A DNA stretch of 10,453 bases, taken from Dehalococcoidia bacterium. Its GTDB lineage: Bacteria > Chloroflexota > Dehalococcoidia > UBA3495. The stretch lies in the NCBI GenBank assembly GCA_002730485.1, contig PCAH01000127.1, positions 1-10,453 on the forward strand, given 5' to 3'. Of this stretch, positions 6,074 to 10,453 are shown one piece after another. The translations under genes and the position numbers were made by a program. Each line of letters starts with the position of its first letter. Position 1 is the first letter of the stretch. The notes beneath the pieces are model-generated. The model was not told the DNA's origin and did not search any database. It worked only from the letters and a program-made list of their open reading frames with translations.

Positions 6074-7246
6074 TCAGTAGATGATCTCTTCTGCAACCAA
6101 GCGGTCTATATCTCTTGTAGATAGGCCCAGCAATTCCCGGTAGACATAGTCGTTGTGCTGCCCCAACACCGGCGCTTCCGTGAGAATCGGTTCTTGATAG
6201 CCTTCAAAGCGCCAGGGGAGCCCGGGCAGGTCTCTGGTCTCTCCGTCTCTCGTTTGCACCCTGGAAAAATACCCTGTGTCACTCAACTGGGGCTCCTGAA
6301 ACACCCGCAGTATGTCCTGGGACGGCCCAGACGGCACTCCCGCCTGTTGCAATAGTTCCATGGCCTCCTGGTCGGAGCGTTGCATCGTCCATTCGGTGAC
6401 GGTGGCCGCCAGGATGTCATTATGTTGCCTGCGGCCTTCGGCATCAGCGTATCTGGCATCTGACGCCAAGTCGGGCCTCCCGATGACACTGCAAAGGCTA
6501 CTCCATTCCTCGTCGTTGGTCACAGCGATGGCCACCCAGCGATCTGAACCTTCACAGTGGAGCACGCCGTGGGGGGCATGCCAGTCGTCCTGGTTTCCCA
6601 TCGGCTCTTTCACCCGGTCGTTCATCTGGTAATCCAGCACAGCCTCCGGAAGGCAGGCACTTAGAGCCTCAGCCATAGAGAAATCCACGTATTGGCCTTG
6701 CCCAGTCAAAGCCCGATTGTTCAGTGAAGCAACCGTTACCATGGCCAATTCCATGCCCACCCAGGGGTCAGCCCACAACCCTCCAGTGACCGGTTCCCTG
6801 TCCGGGTAGCCCGAAGTCGAGTTCCAGCCCGTGTAGTGCTGCAGCAAACTACCGTAGGCAACGTAATCGGTGTGGGGGCCATAGTGTCCGGTACCGGAAG
6901 AAGCCACCATGATGATGTCAGGGTTGGCTGACCTGACAACCTCGTAACCCAACCCAAGTCTTTCTATCACGCCAGCAGCAAAATTCTCGATGACAACATC
7001 CGATATGGCGAGCAGTCGTTTGACCAGATCCAGCCCTTCTGGTTTTGATATATTCAGTGACGCGTAGAGCTTGGCCTGGTTGTAGGCCTGGAACGCCGGC
7101 CCTCTGGTGGAGGGGTCCGGACGGCGAGCGCTGCCCACCTTGATCACCTCTGCGCCCATGGAAGCCAGGAATCGGGTAGACGTGGGACCGGCGATGATCC
7201 AGCTCAGGTCTAAAACCCTGATTCCGTGCAGTGGGAGTCTGCCCAT
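6074..7246 (-). CDS. CaiB/BaiF family (class III) CoA-transferase 1
   Basis: This 390-residue protein is of normal family length. The N-terminal Rossmann part has LPLHGIRVLDLSWIIAGP (4-21), MGAEVIKV (30-37), NISKPEGLDLVKRL (65-78) and DVVIENF (83-89). The middle has GLGYEVVRSANPDIIMVASSGTGHYGP. Asp160 in GGLWADPWVGM sits where family members carry the aspartate that forms the glutamyl/aspartyl-CoA-type anhydride intermediate, so this copy looks catalytically competent. The usual Glu after IKV is Gly38, in a loop near the CoA. The family moves CoA between carboxylic acids, or racemises alpha-methylacyl-CoAs. The ATG overlaps the preceding gene's TGA as TGATG and has GGGGAG eight bases upstream, implying translational coupling and perhaps a heteromeric enzyme with that gene product. 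Substrate unknown. Confidence 0.9.
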   Translation of the reverse strand: MGRLPLHGIRVLDLSWIIAGPTSTRFLASMGAEVIKVGSARRPDPSTRGPAFQAYNQAKLYASLNISKPEGLDLVKRLLAISDVVIENFAAGVIERLGLGYEVVRSANPDIIMVASSGTGHYGPHTDYVAYGSLLQHYTGWNSTSGYPDREPVTGGLWADPWVGMELAMVTVASLNNRALTGQGQYVDFSMAEALSACLPEAVLDYQMNDRVKEPMGNQDDWHAPHGVLHCEGSDRWVAIAVTNDEEWSSLCSVIGRPDLASDARYADAEGRRQHNDILAATVTEWTMQRSDQEAMELLQQAGVPSGPSQDILRVFQEPQLSDTGYFSRVQTRDGETRDLPGLPWRFEGYQEPILTEAPVLGQHNDYVYRELLGLSTRDIDRLVAEEIIY

Positions 7247-8442
7247 CAGGAAAGCTCCCCAAGTATCTGAGAGTTATGCTCACCCAGCAAAGGGGCGGGT
7301 CGGGCGGTGAGCGGCAACGGGGAATTGGATAGCTTGTAGGCTGCACCCGGGTACTTCAGGGTTCCGGCCATTGGATGCTCCATTTCGACAAAGAACTCTC
7401 GATGGGCCAGATGTTCATCGTTCATCAGGTCCAACACCGTGTTAACTGGAAAACATGGGACGCGCTGTTCCTGGCCCAGGCGCGCGATCTCATGCTTGGA
7501 AAGATTGACGCTCCAATCGCTGAGCAGCTTCCACAGGGACGGGGAGTTCTTCTGGCGGGCGTCGCGGGTGGAATACCGATCGTCCGTTGACCAGGTTGGG
7601 TTTCCCATCACCGTAAGCCATCGCTCCCACTGGGCATCTTCCCTGGGCGAGATAGCCACGTAGCCGTCATTACAGGGCAGAATGCCGCCGATTGCGCCCA
7701 CCATGCCGCCAATGGCTGCTTCTTCCACCTTGGCCAGGTCTCTGGGCGGTGCTGGACGGCCCCAAGCCGAGTTAGCCAAACCGCTGATCAGTTGAGTGAC
7801 CATGGCCTCAAAGGACGATATGGCAATGTTGCTGCCCCTGCCGGTCATTCTCTTGCCGTAGAGGGCCATCATGGTGGCAGTGGCAGCGGCCATTCCACCG
7901 ACAAACTCGGCCTGATGCCCGCCAGCCCGGATGGGCGGGTCGTCATCAGGGTCTTTGACCGCCCCTAACACACCGTGGGCATGGCCGCTCATGTGGTAGA
8001 GAACTAGATCGGTGGCTTTGAAGTCTTTATAGGGGCCACGGTTGCCGAATGGGGTGATTGAGGTAAGGATCAGGCCAGGATTACTGGCCCTCAACGACTC
8101 ATACCCGAGTCCGAGGTCTTCAAGAGAGGCGGGCGGTGGGTTTTCGATGATGATATCGGCGGTTGCCGCCAACTTGCGGAACGACTCGGCACCTTCGGGG
8201 GTGGCCATATCCAGCGTCACACCGAATTTGTTGGCGTTCAACGCCAGAAACAGCCCACTTTTCTCCGAATGAGGGATATCCCCAGGGAAGGGCCCCATCC
8301 GCCGGGCGGGATCGCCCGCTGACGGTTCCACCTTGATGACTTCTGCGCCCATCTGCGCCAGTATCTTGGCGCAGTACGGGCCTGAGATACCCTGTCCCAC
8401 GTCAAGGACTCTAACTCCAGGTAACAGCCCTTCTTGGGTCAT
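7246..8442 (-). CDS. CaiB/BaiF family (class III) CoA-transferase 2
   Basis: This 398-residue protein is full-length. Visible family blocks are LPGVRVLDVGQGISGPYCAKILAQ (7-30), MGAEVIKVEPSAGDPARR (31-48), ANKFGVTLDM (70-79), DIIIENPPP (96-104) and TSITPFGNRGPY (127-138). At the catalytic-acid position, GGHQAEFVGGM has Glu179 where its neighbour has Asp160, a difference shared by a recognisable subfamily with GHQAE or GYQAE signatures. It may be a structural or altered-specificity subunit. It is the first gene of the operon, about 40 bases after a good promoter. The ATG at 8442 has only a weak ribosome binding site. A tiny out-of-frame ATG at 8453 reads MAGL and stops in an ATGA overlap with this start, which might feed ribosomes to it. 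It is adjacent to CoA-transferase 1, with which it may form an alpha/beta complex. Confidence 0.9.
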   Translation of the reverse strand: MTQEGLLPGVRVLDVGQGISGPYCAKILAQMGAEVIKVEPSAGDPARRMGPFPGDIPHSEKSGLFLALNANKFGVTLDMATPEGAESFRKLAATADIIIENPPPASLEDLGLGYESLRASNPGLILTSITPFGNRGPYKDFKATDLVLYHMSGHAHGVLGAVKDPDDDPPIRAGGHQAEFVGGMAAATATMMALYGKRMTGRGSNIAISSFEAMVTQLISGLANSAWGRPAPPRDLAKVEEAAIGGMVGAIGGILPCNDGYVAISPREDAQWERWLTVMGNPTWSTDDRYSTRDARQKNSPSLWKLLSDWSVNLSKHEIARLGQEQRVPCFPVNTVLDLMNDEHLAHREFFVEMEHPMAGTLKYPGAAYKLSNSPLPLTARPAPLLGEHNSQILGELS

Positions 8443-8486
8443 AACCCGGCCATGCTTTTTATTAATAGGATGTGCATCACTAGGGG

Positions 8487-8515
8487 ATATTAGCGAGGGG
8501 TAATTGGATTGTCCA
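8487..8515 (-). promoter_or_regulatory. Sigma70-type promoter of the CoA-transferase/crotonase operon
   Basis: On the minus strand TGGACA (-35, 8510-8515) and TAATAT (-10, 8487-8492) are separated by exactly 17 bases. The predicted start near 8480 gives a leader of about 40 bases before the ATG at 8442. The promoter lies just beyond the helicase terminator, consistent with independent transcription. Confidence 0.55.
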
Positions 8516-8544
8516 CCGAGACCAGCGTCTTAGTCGACAAAAGA

Positions 8545-8587
8545 GCAGATAAACACAACAACGCCCCGGCTGTCTAAACCGAGGCGT
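8545..8587 (-). terminator. Rho-independent terminator of the DEAD-box helicase gene
   Basis: On the minus strand, ACGCCTCGG (8579-8587) pairs with CCGGGGCGT (8561-8569) as a 9-bp GC-rich stem with one mismatch and a nine-base loop. It is followed by the T-rich TTGTTGTGTTTATC. It starts 43 bases after the helicase stop. Confidence 0.65.
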
Positions 8588-8629
8588 CTGAATCTCATTG
8601 CTGGTACCCAAGGGCCTGACCCTGCGGAG

Positions 8630-10330
8630 CTAGAACGTAAGTTTCTCCAGGGTTAACTCTGTGCCCAGGCTCTCTTGCAGCAGGTCGAAGATCTCGAAAT
8701 CCCACTCGGAGACAAAGGTGATGGCCACACCGTGCCGGCCCATCCGCGCGGTCCTGCCGATCCGGTGCACGTATTCTTCCAGGTTCTGGGGCATGTCGTA
8801 GTTAACGACGTGGGATATCTCGGGTATGTCCAATCCGCGGGCGGCGACGTTGGTGGCCACAAGCACTTTAATCTCACCCGCGTGGAACGCCTTCATCGCA
8901 GCATTGCGCTCCCCTTGTACCAAACCGCCGTGAATACCCACAACCTTGATTCCCTGTCGCTGCAGAGCCTGGGTGAGGTTGTCCACTCCTGCCTTGGTCT
9001 TCCTGAACAGGAGAACTTTGCCGTCGTTGGTGTGGTTCTTAAGCAGCTCCACGCAGGCCCGAATCCGGTCCGTTTCCAGCACTTCGTAGTACACCTGGCG
9101 GACGTCCGGCGCGGTCTCAACTTCGTTTCCGATGCGAATCCAGGTGGGAGATTTCATGTGTCTGCCGACGATTCCCCGAATGGGCGGAGGCAGAGTTGCT
9201 GAGAACAGAGCAGTCTGCCGGTCTCTGGGGGTGTTACTTAGGATTCTCTCGATGTCGGGCAAGAAGCCAATGTCCAACATCTCGTCCGCCTCGTCCAAGA
9301 CCAGTGTGCGGACGTCGCCCAGACGGAGGGTGCCTCTGCCTATGTGATCAAGCACTCGACCAGGTGTGCCGACGACTATCTGTGCGTTGCGGTTGAGGGC
9401 AGTGATCTGCCGGGCTATGGGCTGACCACCGTAGCAGGCGACGACACCCAATTTGCGAAATTGACCAAGACGAGCAAGTTCGTCACGGACCTGCATTGCC
9501 AGTTCTCGGGTGGGCACCAGAACCAAACCCTGGATGAAGTTCAGGGACGGGTCAACCTGCTCCACCATGGGAATCCCAAAGGCGGCGGTTTTGCCGGTGC
9601 CTGTATGGGCTTGGCCGACCACGTCATTGCCATCCAACAGTGGGGGTAGGCAGTCAGTCTGAATTGGCGTGGGTTCCTCATAACCGATGGTCTTAAGGGC
9701 CAGAGCGACATCGTAGCTGACTTCTTGGGCACCGAACCAATATTTGTCGGCCTTCTCAAGGGTTACCTTGGGCTGACCCTCAGCCTCTTTGCGATTTGGT
9801 CGGTTACGGCTAGGTCTTTCACTGCGGGGTTCGGTTTCTTGGGTTGGACGATCAGCTTGAGGCGTTTTCTCGTGTCGCGCCTCACTGGGGCGATCGTTGG
9901 CATCCTGGTCCGGCGCTGGAGTCTTGGCAGTGGCGTTGCGGCCTGAGCTGCCGTTGCGCCCCCTTGGTTTACGACCGCCGTCTGGTCTACCGCCGCCATC
10001 GCGGCTACCAGCATCAGACCGTGTCGGTGCATTGCGGTCCGAATCTTTTGACTCGATTGTCGCAGTTCGGCCTGGTTGATTGGCCCGATAAGCTACTTCA
10101 GCGTTTTCATCGATCTGGGCGCTTTCTTTGAAGGGAGCAGAAGATGCTGAGGACGCCTGAGGGGATGTGGGATCAGAGTCTTTATTCTTTAGCCAGGGAA
10201 GGCGTTGCCACCACCGCTGCTGACAGCCAGAATCGGACGGTTCCTGGGATGACGGGAGGTCAGGGTTTCGTTTCTTAAAAATCTTGCTTTTCCATCTTGC
10301 TACCGGTGTTGGGGCAGGTTCGCACTCCAA
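8630..10330 (-). CDS. DEAD-box ATP-dependent RNA helicase with long disordered N-terminal extension
   Basis: This protein unwinds or remodels RNA with ATP, probably in ribosome assembly or mRNA turnover. The core (residues 197-566) shows the Q motif with F199 and TPIQ (221-224), motif I AHTGTGKT (241-248), PTRELA (273-278), TPGR (322-325), DEAD (346-349), SAT (377-379), ARGLD (497-501) and HRIGRTAR (522-529), the last with Ala where HRIGRTGR is commonest. There is no C-terminal RNA-binding domain, and the protein ends at LEKLTF soon after the second RecA lobe. Residues 1-190 are charged and low-complexity, with RG-rich GGGRPDGGRKPRGRNG (112-127) and Glu/Arg/Pro-rich stretches, probably an RNA-binding tail placed N-terminally instead of C-terminally. 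The only standard start is TTG at 10330, immediately preceded in frame by TAG. No ATG or GTG follows before the core, and no clear Shine-Dalgarno is seen. It stops with TAG and has its own terminator. Confidence 0.9.
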   Translation of the reverse strand: MECEPAPTPVARWKSKIFKKRNPDLPSSQEPSDSGCQQRWWQRLPWLKNKDSDPTSPQASSASSAPFKESAQIDENAEVAYRANQPGRTATIESKDSDRNAPTRSDAGSRDGGGRPDGGRKPRGRNGSSGRNATAKTPAPDQDANDRPSEARHEKTPQADRPTQETEPRSERPSRNRPNRKEAEGQPKVTLEKADKYWFGAQEVSYDVALALKTIGYEEPTPIQTDCLPPLLDGNDVVGQAHTGTGKTAAFGIPMVEQVDPSLNFIQGLVLVPTRELAMQVRDELARLGQFRKLGVVACYGGQPIARQITALNRNAQIVVGTPGRVLDHIGRGTLRLGDVRTLVLDEADEMLDIGFLPDIERILSNTPRDRQTALFSATLPPPIRGIVGRHMKSPTWIRIGNEVETAPDVRQVYYEVLETDRIRACVELLKNHTNDGKVLLFRKTKAGVDNLTQALQRQGIKVVGIHGGLVQGERNAAMKAFHAGEIKVLVATNVAARGLDIPEISHVVNYDMPQNLEEYVHRIGRTARMGRHGVAITFVSEWDFEIFDLLQESLGTELTLEKLTF

Positions 10331-10453
10331 CTACCGGAATTTTGGTTGTCACGCAACCGCTTTTAAATACCTGCGGTAATTATCTCCAAACGGGACTGAA
10401 TCGTTGCTCAAGATTCTCAAACTATAGGAATCCGCGCCAACGAACCGCAACTA
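10331..10453 (-). other. Region upstream of the helicase, no confident promoter
   Basis: This 123-base stretch presumably holds the helicase promoter and leader. GATAAT and TATTTAA elements are present on the minus strand, but none pairs with a well-spaced -35. It contains no ATG on the minus strand, which leaves the helicase with its TTG start. Confidence 0.3.

Overview
The window reads as a bacterial chromosome segment of moderate GC. The best guess, by inference only, is an uncultured Chloroflexota of the Dehalococcoidia/SAR202 type. The reasons are a pair of CaiB/BaiF CoA-transferases with a crotonase, a FmdE-type protein fused to MobB, and a giant Ig-repeat surface protein. There is no rRNA, tRNA, transposase, integrase or CRISPR array to anchor the taxonomy.

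Region 1 (1-3487, minus strand) is a very long secreted or surface repeat protein. It has a hydrophobic signal segment, a DOMON/CBM9-like N-terminal domain, an Ig-like domain, and then a mosaic of two repeat types: a 135-residue type A in copies A1, A2 and A3, with three 107-residue type B copies between A2 and A3. The frame holds without any indel for about 3.4 kb but is cut by in-frame stops: a TGA near the 5' end (3458-3460), a tandem TAG-TAA (2258-2263) exactly where relatives carry Tyr-Lys of a FYYKDT motif, and a TAA (20-22) exactly where the two intact A repeats have Gln. This is either a freshly dying gene, a gene needing readthrough, or an assembly problem. It is the most unusual signal in the window.

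Region 2 (3488-3967) is an AT-rich, non-coding divergent spacer. Next to a plus-strand gene it carries a compact series of hairpins that could be a structured 5' leader. The gene itself (3968-5092) is a FmdE-MobB fusion linked to molybdenum cofactor handling.

Region 3 (5105-8515, minus strand) is a self-contained three-gene operon. A TGGACA-17-TAATAT promoter precedes CoA-transferase 2, CoA-transferase 1 (TGATG overlap) and an atypical crotonase, and a hairpin plus T6 terminator follows. It probably activates and transforms a carboxylic acid as its CoA thioester. The substrate cannot be read from the sequence. The crotonase lacks both classical hydratase glutamates, and the two transferases differ at the catalytic acid position (Asp versus Glu).

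Region 4 (8545-10453, minus strand) is a DEAD-box RNA helicase with a complete core and a long, charged, disordered N-terminal tail. It has its own terminator, which separates it from the CoA operon downstream.
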